Assembly: GCF_023856365.1 (NCBI RefSeq)
Contig: NC_064544.1
Location: forward strand, 25,458,399 to 25,522,398
Source: Brienomyrus brachyistius
Lineage: Eukaryota; Chordata; Actinopteri; Osteoglossiformes; Mormyridae
Length of the DNA: 64,000 nucleotides
Direction of reading: 5' to 3'
The position numbers and the translations under genes are program-made. Position 1 is the stretch's first letter; each line of letters opens with the position of its first letter. The notes under the pieces were generated by a model, which saw nothing but the letters and a program-made list of their open reading frames with translations, had not been told where the DNA came from and did not search any database. Positions 44,776 through 56,187 of this stretch are shown in pieces.

Positions 44776-47700
44776 TCAGGACATGACCTGCAACCAATCC
44801 TTGACCAGCTGCACGTCATGGACCCAGCTCTGGATTGTAGAACCAGACGAGTTGTTAATCCGGGCCGCAGAGAGTTCCAGCAGAAGCAGATCAAGAAAGG
44901 TGGACTTCCAGACAGAGGGAATGGCACGATCAGGGGACTTCCAACGAGAGGCTAATAACAACTTGGCCGCTAAGGAGGCAGACATCAGAAGCCTCTGCTG
45001 GAAGCGAGAGAGAGAGAGAGAGAAGAGAAGTCCAGGAGAAGAAGGACCATGGGAGACAGGGGGATGGGAGAGGAAAGAACTGAAGAGAGAGATCTGGCCA
45101 CGTAATCCCAAAGAGCAGCCACTGGAGGACAGTCCCAGAACATATGGAGAAAGGTACCAGGAACCTGGAGGGGACAAACATGACACAAGGGGTCAGGCTC
45201 TAAGCCCATGAGATGGCGTTTCCTGGGAGTGGGGTATAATCTGTGAACAAACTTAAATTGTGTTTGCTGGTGATTGGGATTTTTAGAACAATTTTTTATA
45301 TGAAAAATAACACTCCAAGATAAGACGGGGGTGGGAGAGAGCTCCCCCTGCCAGACAGCAATTATGGGGAGAGGTTTATGAGAGGATTTACGGAGGAGGG
45401 AATAGAGACTGGACACGGGCTTAGAAACAGGAGAAAGGGACAGAGCAAATCTGCACAGCGGGTGAAACGGAAGAGGTGAGGAAAAGGAGATATTACAGGC
45501 CCTAAGCATGGACCTCAGCTGGAGGTAGAAAAAATATGAAGAAGAGGGAAGATTAAATGTGACCTTAAGAGACTGGAACAATTTGAGACCCGAGCTATCA
45601 AAAATGTCACCCAGGGTGGAGATACCTGACTGAGACCACGGCGAGGAAGAGATGGGGCAGCCTCCAATGTTCAGGACAGGATTATGGAGCAACGGAACAC
45701 TGGGGTGCCATTTTGGGAAGGGGCCCAACAATTTCTCAACCCTTCTCCATGTGCGAAGGGCCTGACAGATAATCGGACCGACTGAGGCAGAGATGGATTT
45801 GAATTTAACAGGGAGGAAAGGAAGCGAGGCTAGACGATGGGGGAGAACATATTCTGCTTCGATAGGAAGCCAGGCAGGGGGTTGCTGGGGAGGACTGATC
45901 CAGCTCCAAACCGGCCTTAGAGCAAAAGCAAGGTGGTAAATTTCGAAGTCCGGTAGAGAGACGCCCCCATCCAACCGGTCACGGATTAGGGTAGAGTGTC
46001 TGACGGAGGGTCTCTTGCCATCCCAAAGAAAAGTAGAAATAGTAGACTTAACTGAGGCCCAGTACCCAGGTGGAGGGGAGAGGGGAAGCATGGAACTCAT
46101 AAAATTAATTCTAGGGAGCACGTTCATCTTAATAACAGCCAGCCTAGCCCGAAATGAGAGGGGAAGAGAAGACCACGAGGAGATCGAGGCTTTAATGCCC
46201 TCGAGAGTGCGGCGGAAGCCAGCAGCTGTGAGCTCTGCAACTGATGGGTAAATGTCCAACCCCAGGTATCTGAAAGACCCTGCCTGAGGAATAGAAGGAG
46301 GAAGTGAAGAGGAGCGGCAGGCAGGATTCAACGGAAGGAGAGAGGATTTTGCCCAGTTAATCCTATAGCCAGACAGGGATTCGTATGACTGAAACAGGTT
46401 AAGGACATGAGGGAGATACACAGGAGCATTGCCGAGGTAAAGAAGCAGATCATCAGCATATAAAGAAACTGTCTGAGGGACACCTTTCACTAGGATGGGG
46501 GAAATAACATCTGAGTGACGGAGAGCGGCAGCCAGAGGCTCCAACGACAGATTAAAGAGTAGGGGGGAGAGGGGACAGCCCTGCCTGGCCCCCTGAAGAA
46601 GCCAAAAAGGAGGAGAAATGTTGGCATTAGTCAAAAGGACAGAAGAGGGGGAGGAGTAAAGGGTCTGGACTAGGTTGGTAAAATAAGAGCCAAAACCCAT
46701 TCTATGCAGGACCCTCCACAAAAATGACCAATTCATCCTATCGAAAGCCTTCTCTGCGTCTAAAGAGAGAAGGGCGGCAGGGAAGGGAAAGGAAGGAGCA
46801 GTGTGAAGTACATGGAGGAGGCGACGGATGTTGTCAGCCGCATGACGGGATTTAATAAAACCAGTTTGGTCTGGGTGAATCAATTTGGAAATCACCGCCT
46901 GCAGTCGACGGGCAAGCACCTTGGCAAGCAGTTTGATGTCTGAATTCATAAGGGACAACGGGCGATAGCTGGAGCAATCTGTAGGGTCCTTACCTTGTTT
47001 GAGCAACAAAGTCATCAAGGACTGATTAAGAGAAGGATGGAGATGGGAGGCAGAAATGGCAGAATTCAGCATGTGGAAGAGCAGAATAGAGAGCTGCTTC
47101 CAGAAGGCAGAAAGGAGTTCCGGAGGGAGGCCATCGGGCCCTGGAGACTTCCCAGGGCTCATGGAGTCCAGAGCCTCTTTAAGTTCTGACATTGAAAGGG
47201 GAGCCTCGAGCATAGAGGCTTCTGGGCCTGAGAGACAAGGAAGTGGTACAGAGTCAAGAAACGAATCAGGGTCAGAGGGTGGAAAGACAGTGGGAGGGGA
47301 GAATAGATCTGAGTAAAATTGAAAAAAGCTACTGTTAATTTCCTGTGGGTCAGTGGTGAGAGCTCCATCCTTGGTTCTAACAGAAGAAATTGAGGAGAAA
47401 GAGTCACATTGCCGGAGCCTGAGAGCCAACAACTTACTGGGCCTAGCACCTGAGACATAATATCGTGACCTAGTGCGATGAACCATAAACTCAGCGCGGT
47501 GTGACAGAAGGACATTTAGCTCCGCCCTGGTGTTTAAAATGAGGGTCTCATGATCCGGATCAACCACTACAGGACGAGCACTCTCTAAGTGAGCTAGCCG
47601 CCTTTCGAGATCACAGATCTTCCGGTGACGTTCGCGAGCCAGGCCACTGGCAAAAGCAACCGTGGCATCGCGGAGAAAGCCCTTTATTGCCATCCAGCAG

Positions 47701-48553
47701 TAGACTGGGTCATCAGTTGAGCCTGTATTAATTGAAATAAATTCTTCAAGTCTAGGAGTCAGATAGGCTATATATTTAGAGTTTTGAAGCAAAGAAGTGT
47801 TGAGCCTCCATCTTGGGGCCCGAGGAGAGAGAGTAGGTACAGCTAAGTGGAGGAGAGCACACTTGCGGTCAGACAAAGAGGAAGAAATCAGAGAAGCATT
47901 AGAAACAGCAGAGGCAAGAGAGCGAGAAACAAAGATGTAGTCTATGCGAGACTGGGATTTGAAGCGAGGTGAGAAGAAGGAAAATTCTCTGGCGGAGGGG
48001 TTAATTAGGCAGAATGAGTCGACCAAATTCAAGTCCTCCACGAATTTACACAGGGAACGTGTGGAGGGAGGCCCCCGGCTACCCACGAGAGAGGGAGATT
48101 TATCAAGGACAGGGTTGTGGACAGCGTTAGCATCAGTTCCAATAACAAGGTCAAATTCCTGAAATTTAAGAAGGTGGTCAGAAAGATCCCGAAAGAATGA
48201 GGTGCGTGGGGGAGTGGGAGCGTATGCGGCAACAAAGCAGACCTTCCTACCTCCCAGGTCAGAGAGGGCGTAACAGTACCTGCCGTCAGCATCCCCCCCA
48301 GAGTTAAGAATATGAATCTGAAGGGACCGCTTGACTAATATGGCTACTGCACATCTACATGAGGAAGCTGATGAAGTGGAGATAACCCTGTAGAACCTGG
48401 AGGCCGCCCGCAGTGCATCTCGCTGGAGAAGGTGGGTCTCAATTAAAAAAGCAAGGTCGACGTCGGCCTCTTCAAAAAATCAGTCACACTGGACCGTTTT
48501 CTGGGAGTATTCAGAGCCCTAACATTCCAGGAAGCTATATTTATATTGGCCAT
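44776..48553 (-). pseudogene. L1/Tx1-type ORF2: endonuclease and reverse transcriptase
   Basis: Start MANINIASWNVRALNTPRKR (48553), then a one-base slip in the T-run near 48475, then the endonuclease (LAFLIETHLLQRD, FVAAYAPTPPRTSF, LVIGTDANAV, SRIDYIFVS). A 1033-codon open stretch from about 48086 to 44985 holds the RT: MSPGKSPGPDGLPPELL, YRPLSLMNSDIKLLAKVLA, QTGFIKSRHAADNIRR, LSLDAEKAFDRMNWSFLW, GARQGCPLSPLLFNLSLEPL, SLYADDLLLYL (catalytic YADD), YRINWAKS, FRYLGLDIYPS. The C-terminal part has CHVCPLQVPGTFLHMFWDCP, a CxxC...H...C motif typical of L1-like elements. A second slip in the (GA)n run near 45010-45020 moves the last about 75 residues to another frame. Only two visible lesions, so a young copy. 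Confidence 0.9.
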
Positions 48554-49561
48554 GATCAAAACAAAACAGACAGTAAGATGTAAACAAGGAAAAAAAAACA
48601 AGTTAACAAAATCTCAATATGCCAGACATGAACCAGAAGCTGAATGTGCCGGTCGATGAACCGTGACTTCAAGAAGTAAGTATCAGGGAAAAACCCCTTC
48701 CCACCCCCCCAAACAGACACAAAAATCCCCCAGACCCATGCTCCGGACAGGCAACGCAGCAGTAACATAGAAGACATTAAAAAACTAATCGGGACTGCGG
48801 CCAGGTCCAGAACAACCACCCTCCCGCTCCCTCCGACCGAAGTCAGAAACTGCGCGCACGTGGCGCCCGAAGCTAAGCTGCAAAACACACTAACTCCGCG
48901 CACACGTCCCCCAGCCCATTCTGAGTAACAGAGACACAGATAAAACAGACCCCGTGCCACTGCTGCTGCCCCGTGTACAGAACAGGAAAAACGGCAAATG
49001 GGAGTAGTCAGGCAATAGCACTAAAGCAGACATCCAATTAATAAACTAATAGAAGCAGGCGAAAAGTGCAGAGTAAACAAAAACAAAAGCATCCCATAAC
49101 AATACAATACACAGGACCCACAGCAATTGCAGAAAAATTTAAATAAATGTAAAAATAAAAATAAATGAATAATAATAATATATAAAAAAGAAAACGGCAA
49201 ACCCAAAGGGGAGCGAAATAATTATACGGGAAGAGTCCCAAGAGACTGAAAATGATCCATGGCAGTATTCGCGTCCTCCGGAGTAGCGGACATGACCTGC
49301 TGGCTTCCAAAAGACAGCTTCAGGCGCGCAGGGAAAATCAGGAAAGGAGAAAGACCCAACTCCTTCGCTCTCCGGATCGGCGCGTTCATCGCCTTCCTGG
49401 CTGCAGCCGTCTTGGCGCTAAAGTCTTGAAAGAAGAAAATTCTCCCACCTTCAAAACTGAGGTCCTGGACTTTGCGGGCTTCACGTACCACAGCCTGCCG
49501 GTCACGGAAGTCCATGAAGTGCATGAGGATGGGAGGCGGACGAGAAGAGGTATCGGACCGG

Positions 49562-50406
49562 TGTTATGCCGAAAAGGGCATCCCTGCCGTAGAATGCATG
49601 CCTGTCTCGGGAGCGCGCACCGCTGAAAACAGCGAAACGAAAGCTCTTTTTTGTAAAGCGTAGAAATGATCGTTCCTGTTTACTTAAACTCATAAAACGC
49701 ACGTAACACATCACATGACGTTGTATTTTGTTAAAATACAGATATATAACACAAAACAAATAAAATAGATCGCTGATCTGAAAACGCTTTGTTACTTAAT
49801 GGGCTGTCACTGTTAATATCGATTCAAAAGTTCAAAACAGCAGACATTAACGTGGCAATATAAAGCTTGTTACATTATAAGTGTGTATCAGATGCACAGC
49901 GACACTGTTTTTTCACGAAAAAAAAATTGTTACTCAATCTTTTTAAAATGTCTGGGTCTTGTTTTAATTGATGGCTAAAATAGTGTTGCACCATGTAGCT
50001 CAGATGACACTGACCTGTCTCTAAATTGTATTAGTTAGACGTGCATGGGGTTAGTGCAAATATAATGATGAAGTTGGTGAGGGGATATACTTTTTTCTGT
50101 GGGGGGGCAGCGTGTGGCTTGATTGGCTAAGCCTGTATCCATGTAATCAGAAGGTCACTAGTTCAAACGCAGCCTCAGCATGTCTGCAGGTTCTTCAGCA
50201 AGGCTCTTAGCCCTCAGCTTTCTGGGTGTCCCACCAGATGGCTGCCCTTTGCAAACAACTTACTCTATAAATAGGGAGGTGTAAAGACAATTTCTCCATG
50301 AGTGTCAATGAATTATCTATTATTATTATTATTATTATTATTATTGTTGTTGTTGTTCTTGTTGTTATATACTTGATGATGGGAGCTAACCAAATCCAAA
50401 ATCCAA
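49562..50406. repeat. Left long terminal inverted repeat
   Basis: Begins TGTTATGCCGAAAAGGGCAT. Includes a T-to-A rich core, an about 65-bp SINE-like stretch (50105-50200, GGTCACTAGTTCAAACGCAG) absent or deleted in the right copy, and an (ATT)n run (50318-50345). Confidence 0.9.
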
Positions 50407-50946
50407 GGGGATGCCTTTTTCGGCAAGCACCTGCCGAAAAAGGCATCCCCCTGTTAAAACTGTCTGTACTGCAGCTATGCAGCTGAAACTTGCACAGGTA
50501 ACTTAACACTCTCTAAAATATAAAGTCCCAAAGGCACTTGGTGATGGGAGCTGCAGAAGTGCAAAATCCAAGGGGATGCCTTTTTCGGCAAGTACCTGCC
50601 GGAAAAGGCATCCCCCATGTTAAAAATGGATCTACTGCACCTACACTGCTGAAACTTGCACAGGTGACTTAAAACTCTCTCAAATACAAAGCCCTAAAGG
50701 CACTTGATATTGGGAGCTGCAGAAATCCAAAATCCAAGGGGATGCCTTTTTCGGCAAGCACCTGCCGAAAAAGGCATCCCCCTGTTAAAACTGTCTGTAC
50801 TGCAGCTATGCAGCTGAAACTTGCACAGGTAACTTAAAACTCTCTCAAATACAAAGTCCCAAAGGCACTTGGTGATGGGAGCTGCAGAAGTGCAAAATCC
50901 AAGGGGATGCCTTTTTCGGCAAGCACCTGCCGGAAAAGGCATCCCC
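50407..50946. repeat. Left hairpin array, 4 units
   Basis: 44-bp hairpins at 50407-50450, 50572-50615, 50738-50781 and 50903-50946. Arms GGGGATGCCTTTTTCGGCA and its complement, 6-nt loop AGCACC or AGTACC. Spacing 165-166 bp. Two alternating linker types: A has CTGTCTGTACTGCAGCTATG; B has ATGGATCTACTGCACCTACA. Confidence 0.95.
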
Positions 50947-51962
50947 CCTGTTAAAAATGGATCTACTGCACCTACACTGCTGAAACTTGCCTTTTTCGAC
51001 TTGCATTTCTTGGCTTTGTTTCCATAGTCTTTCTTTGCGTTTAGTTTGGCTCTTGTTAGCTCTTGTTTCACCTGCCTGCCTTTGTTTTGACCCATCATTG
51101 TCCTTGTTACGTTTTCCTTTTGAGTTTCTATTATAATTAAGTCCCCTTGTTGTTTCTAAGGTGTGCTGTGCACTGCCCTATATCATGCCATGCTGTAACT
51201 ACATCTTATACAAAGCACTTGATAATGGGAGTAACAGAAATGTAAAACTTTTTTGGACCCTGGCTTCCAGAAAAGGCATCTTCTGGTTAATCTGGCTGTA
51301 CTGTAACTACACATGTGATACATGCACAGGTAAAATAAACTGATCAAAATAAAGCATACTGTAATTGTATATGTACTCGTAACTACAGTCCATTTAGTCT
51401 TACATTGTATTACATTTTTTTCACAATCACAATGAAATCTAAATGGAGTAATTTTACAGTAGTATTAAAATGATGATAAGACACCTTTCTCTGTATTATA
51501 GTTTACCATAACATTGTTGGCTTAGTAATCATGCTAATAACATCGTATTTTATGTTTAAAAGAAGTTATGTGGTTTTGAGGGCAGTATATGGTGAAGAAG
51601 TAGAAAAGTTTAATTTTGTTTTAAAATTACAAGACAAGAACAATACTCAAATTATTCAAATTTCTCAAACAATAAAAAAATAAATAAAATAAATAACATT
51701 GATAAATAGTTCCAAACAAAATAATAATACAATAATTTGAATAACAATAATACTAATAAATAATAATAAATAATTATTATTTGTACAAAATAAAATGACA
51801 AGAACATGAACAAATAAACTAATAAATAACAAATTGCTCCAAATTAAAAGAACAAGAATGAATAATTAATCAATAAATAACTAATTTTTCCAAATTAAAT
51901 GAACAAGAACATAAAAAAATAAATGCAAACAACAATTAACAAAAAAAGCAAGAACTGAACAT
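50947..51962. other. Central region of the hairpin element, left part
   Basis: A degenerate hairpin-linker unit at about 51215-51330 (AAGCACTTGATAATGGGAGT, AAAAGGCATCTTCTGGTTAA), then AT-rich non-coding sequence with long (AATAAA)-like runs at 51650-51900. Confidence 0.6.
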
Positions 51963-52055
51963 TTATTCACATGCAGGGCACAGGTAGTTCTTGTGCAGTG
52001 GCGGCCTCTGTACGCACTCATGGTGGTACCACCTCCCACAATTATCACAGCAGAT
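51963..52055 (-). CDS. Terminal exon encoding a PHD-finger half (C-terminal)
   Basis: After the acceptor TTTTTTCAG, 31 codons: ICCDNCGRWYHHECVQ...LHKNYLCPACE and TAA. The spacing C-x2-C-x5-H-x2-C-x12-C-x2-C with the aromatic W before the His pair matches the second half of a C4HC3 PHD finger; the first C-x2-C would lie in an upstream exon I could not find. PHD fingers bind histone H3 tails, and they occur at the C-terminus of some transposase-related proteins. This is the only protein-coding trace found inside the hairpin element. Confidence 0.6.
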   Translation of the reverse strand: MCCDNCGRWYHHECVQRPPLHKNYLCPACE

Positions 52056-54214
52056 CTGAAAAAATAAAGTGAAGTGATTATCATTGATGACACAGCACAG
52101 CACACAACAATGTGCCCTACATGTTCAGCCCATACGTGACATCATAACATAGCAGCTTGCAGCTATTATTTAGTGCCTGGGGAGCAGTGTGTGGGTATAG
52201 TAGCTTGCTCAGGATATTTTGGTGGTACTTTTCTGACTTGGGATTTGAACCTGAAACCTTCCAGTCACAAGCACACGTCCCTAACTAAAAGGTCACCAAT
52301 GCCCTTAAATCACCACTTCTACTGCTGAGTGCCATATTTTGTTTTACAGCAGCTATCTCCTTTATAACTAATGTAATACACTAAACATTACATTGCTAGT
52401 CTGGCACAAATAAATCATCTTTATCCATCTGGGTAATTAGAATTTACGTATAGGAAGCTTTAGTTCACATATTAGGCCCACTATATGAAAGTAATGATGT
52501 AGGTTCTCAGTAGGCACTACAATACAGGGGGTGCATGCATCATACACCTCAACCTGCCCCTTTCCATCCTCAAAAAAAACTAAACCTTAAGTCTATGGAC
52601 ATCATCCTAAGATGTTCAGATTACATATTTTGCATTATTCATCCTTACCGAGTACCTAAAAACATAACTAAATTTTGTATTATTATTATACAAAATATCA
52701 TATATTATTAAATTTTGTATTATTATATTGACGACTTGACAATGAGCAGCTATTACAATGTCAATCAACATCTGATTGTCATTAAAACTCACATGGCTGG
52801 GCCAGGCGGCCTGAGTAGCAGTCGACAAGGCGGCCACACTCAGAAGAACAGGTGGCCGCCCCTGCCCCCACCATTCACACCTAGTTGACTGGGCGGCTGC
52901 ATTTACATATAGTACACCAGGCGGCCCCATATACAAATGCCGGAGCGGGCCGCCCCCGCCCCCCACCCATTCCCACCTACCTCACATGTATACTCCTGGG
53001 GACCCAAATGGGGATATTAAAATATAGAGCATTTTTACTGAAATTGTCTGGTTCCGCTTAGACGTGACTTTGGGAGTTTTGGGGAACAGTCATGCTGTAA
53101 TCTAAAAAAATTAGGTCCATTTGGATTCAACTTAGGTTCTGGGGACCCAGTATTCACCTGACTGGGATTAGGGCAGTACTCACATTCACAACATGGTTCT
53201 TTTGCGGTCAGAGGTAGGGAAACATGGCGCAACATGTCCTCTTGTCCGCCCGGCGTGGGGGGGGGGGGGGGATTGCCCCGTTCACTGAGCTGGGCTTCTC
53301 CAAATTGGGTGCGATGGGCGCTCCTGCAGGAATATTCTGCGACTTTGCTTTTTGCTTGCCTTCCATCTGGGATTTCGCTCTTTCCACAGAACGTATGTGT
53401 TGTGTGCTGAAATATCCATAATGTTATAAAATAGGGAAGCAAAATGTTTTTCTTTTGCAGCTGTGGTTTGCAATGGTTTATTGTATCACTTTATTTTTGT
53501 TTTTAGTTTTGTTACAATCTAGTATAATTTGTAGCTTTCTGTATAGCAGCGAAAGCGTTAACTTTCTTGTGGAATGTGCTCATTAAAAAAGTTTTTTTTG
53601 GGATATAGAACAGTTATTGTATTATGTGCAAATACGAACTTTGAAGAGTACAGCCACCGCAACTCTGGACGATTTAGGCGCACAGTGCATACTATCGTAA
53701 GGCAACATTTGTGGTGGGAAAAAAATTAATCAGCAGTAATACTTTGCCCTCTAAGCCCACCACTAGATATTTCCAGCATTATTCGTTTGGTAAAATTCTT
53801 TTCTCTTGCCTTCCCCGGAGGCTTCTCCATACATGTGACAACTTTATGGCAGTAATTACTCTGGGCACCTGACTATCTGGTTTCAAAGTTTTGGCTCTTA
53901 TCCTTTGTCAGTGACCAAATGGTAAGATAGCAACAGATACTAAAAATTGCATCACAACAGTTAAGGACCAGGCACAGTCACTGAGTAGAAAAACTGTGGC
54001 CACAAGCATACAAAGATATAATACCACAAGCACAAGCCATTACATAATAGACATTTTACAAAATTTTATATTGGCTGAAAACTAACTATTTTAATCGCCA
54101 CATTAGATTACACATAAAGTATGACTCTTTGCAGTAAAGAAGACATAGATTATATTTGCAAATTATAATAAAAAATATTAATAAAACTATTCCAACTATT
54201 CCAGTTTTTACTGG
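52056..54214. other. Central region of the hairpin element, right part
   Basis: Contains GGCGGCC-rich imperfect repeats at 52795-52980 and a G-run at 53255-53270. Minus-strand ORFs at 52616-52966 and 53035-53442 show no recognised domain, although the latter has a Cys cluster (CCECEYCPNP) followed by a GTGAAT donor-like site. Confidence 0.5.
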
Positions 54215-55407
54215 GGGGATGCCTTTTCCGGCAGGTGCTTGCCGAAAAAGGCATCCCCTTGGATTTTGCACTTCTGCAGCTCCCATCACCAAGTGCCTTT
54301 GGGACTTTATATTTTAGAGAGTGTTAAGTTACCTGTGCAAGTTTCAGCTGCATAGCTGCAGTACAGACAGTTTTAACAGGGGGATGCCTTTTTCGGCAGG
54401 TGCTTGCCGAAAAAGGCATCCCCTTGGATTTTGGATTTCTGCAGCTCCCAATATCAAGTGCCTTTAGGGCTTTGTATTTGAGAGAGTTTTAAGTCACCTG
54501 TGCAAGTTTCAGCAGTGTAGGTGCAGTAGATCCATTTTTAACAGGGGGGATGCCTTTTCCGGCAGGTGGTTGCCGAAAAAGGCATCCCCTTGGATTTTGC
54601 ACTTCTGCAGCTCCCATCACCAAGTGCCTTTGGGACTTTATATTTTAGAGAGTGTTAAGTTACCTGTGCAAGTTTCAGCTGCATAGCTGCAGTACAGACA
54701 GTTTTAACAGGGGGATGCCTTTTTCGGCAGGTGCTTGCCGAAAAAGGCATCCCCTTGGATTTTGGATTTCTGCAGCTCCCAATATCAAGTGCCTTTAGGG
54801 CTTTGTATTTGAGAGAGTTTTAAGTCACCTGTGCAAGTTTCAGCAGTGTAGGTGCAGTAGATCCATTTTTAACAGGGGGGATGCCTTTTCCGGCAGGTGC
54901 TTGCCGAAAAAGGCATCCCCTTGGATTTTGGACTTCTGCAGCTCCCATAACCAAGTGCCTTTGTATTTTAGAGAGTGTTAAGTTACCTGTGCAAGGTTTA
55001 GCAGTGTAGGTGCAGTACAGCCAGTTTTAACAGGGGGATGCCTTTTCCGGCAGGTGCTTGCCGAAAAAAGCATCCCGTTGGATTTTGGACTTCTGCAGCT
55101 CCCATCACCAAGTGCCTTTGGGACTTTGTATTTTAGAGAGTGTTAAGTTACCTGTGCAAATTTCAGCTGCATAGCTACAGTACAGCCAGTTTTAACAGGG
55201 GGATGCCTTTTCCGGCAGGTGCTTGCCGAAAAAGGCATCCCCTTGGATTTTGGATTTCTGCAGCTCCCAATATCAAGTGCCTTTAAGGCTTTGTATTTGA
55301 GAGAGTTTTAAGTTACCTGTGCAAGTTTCAGCAGTGTAGGTGCAATACAGCCAGTTTTAACAGGGGGATGCCTTTTCCAGCAGGTGGTTGCCGAAAAAGG
55401 CATCCCC
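54215..55407. repeat. Right hairpin array, 8 units
   Basis: 44-bp hairpins starting at 54215, 54380, 54546, 54711, 54877, 55034, 55199 and 55364; spacing 165-166 bp except one of 157. Loops AGGTGCT(T) or AGGTGGT type. Most arms keep perfect or one-mismatch pairing (TTTTTCGG/TTTTCCGG); unit 6 has arm mutations. Linkers largely alternate between the same A and B types, forming about 331-bp dimers. Confidence 0.95.
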
Positions 55408-55465
55408 TTGGATTTTGGATTTGTGTAGCTCCCATCATCAAGTACATGACAACAACAACAACAAC

Positions 55466-55499
<34 letters not shown>

Positions 55500-56187
55500 G
55501 ATAATTCATTGACACTCATGGAGAAATTGTCTTTACACCTCCCTATTTATAGAGTAAGTTGTTTACAAAAAGCAGCCATCTGGTGGGACAAACAGAAAGC
55601 TGAGGGTTAAGAGCCTTGCTGAAGAACCTGCAGCCAATCAAGCCACCCCTGCAGAAAAAGTTCATCAAGAACCAACTTCATCATTATATTTGCACTAACC
55701 CCATGCACGTCTAACTAATACAATTTAGAGACAGGTCAGTGTCATCTGAGCTACATGGTGCAACACTATTTTAGCCATTAATTAAAACAAGACCCAGATA
55801 TTTTAAAAAGATTGAGTAACAATTTTTTTTTCGTGAAAAAACAGTGTTGCTGTGCATCTGATACACACTTATAATGTAACAAGCTTTATATTGCCACGTT
55901 AATGTCTGCTGTTTTGAACTTTTGAATCGATATCAACAGTGACAGCCCATTAAGTAACAAATCGTTTTCAGATCAGCGATCTATTTTATTTGTTTTGTGT
56001 TATATATCTGTATTTTAACAAAATACAACGTCATGTGATGTGTTACGTGCGTTTTATGAGTTTAAGTAAACAGGAACGATCATTTTTACGCATTACAAAA
56101 AAGAGCTTTCGTTTCGCTGTTTTCAGCGGTGCGCGCTCCCGAGACAGGCATGCATTCTACGGCAGGGATGCCTTTTTCGGCATAACA
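55408..56187. repeat. Right long terminal inverted repeat
   Basis: Reverse complement of 49562-50406 with (AAC)n(AAT)n at 55448-55498; ends CGGCATAACA. Confidence 0.9.

Larger units (their letters stand above)
49562..56187. mobile_element. 6.6-kb hairpin-array DNA transposon (Ginger-like?) inserted in L1 ORF1
   Basis: Ends TGTTATGCCGAAAA ... TTTTTCGGCATAACA, flanked by CCGG (49558-49561 and 56188-56191). Long inverted termini: 49562-50406 matches the reverse complement of 55408-56187. Inside these lie hairpin arrays (50407-50946 and 54215-55407). The middle, 51.0-54.2 kb, is mostly AT-rich and carries one recognisable exon, a PHD finger. TGTNR-type ends with a 4-bp duplication are described for Ginger transposons; that link, and the empty coding centre (non-autonomous), are inference. 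Confidence 0.85.

Noticed and set aside
50407..50946. Hairpins as microRNA precursors
   Set aside because: 44-bp hairpins with a 6-nt loop are shorter than typical pre-miRNAs, and they copy the element's terminal sequence.
50407..55407. CRISPR-like appearance (short repeats at regular spacing)
   Set aside because: Spacers are themselves repeats of two types, the repeats are palindromic transposon-terminal words, and the host is a vertebrate.
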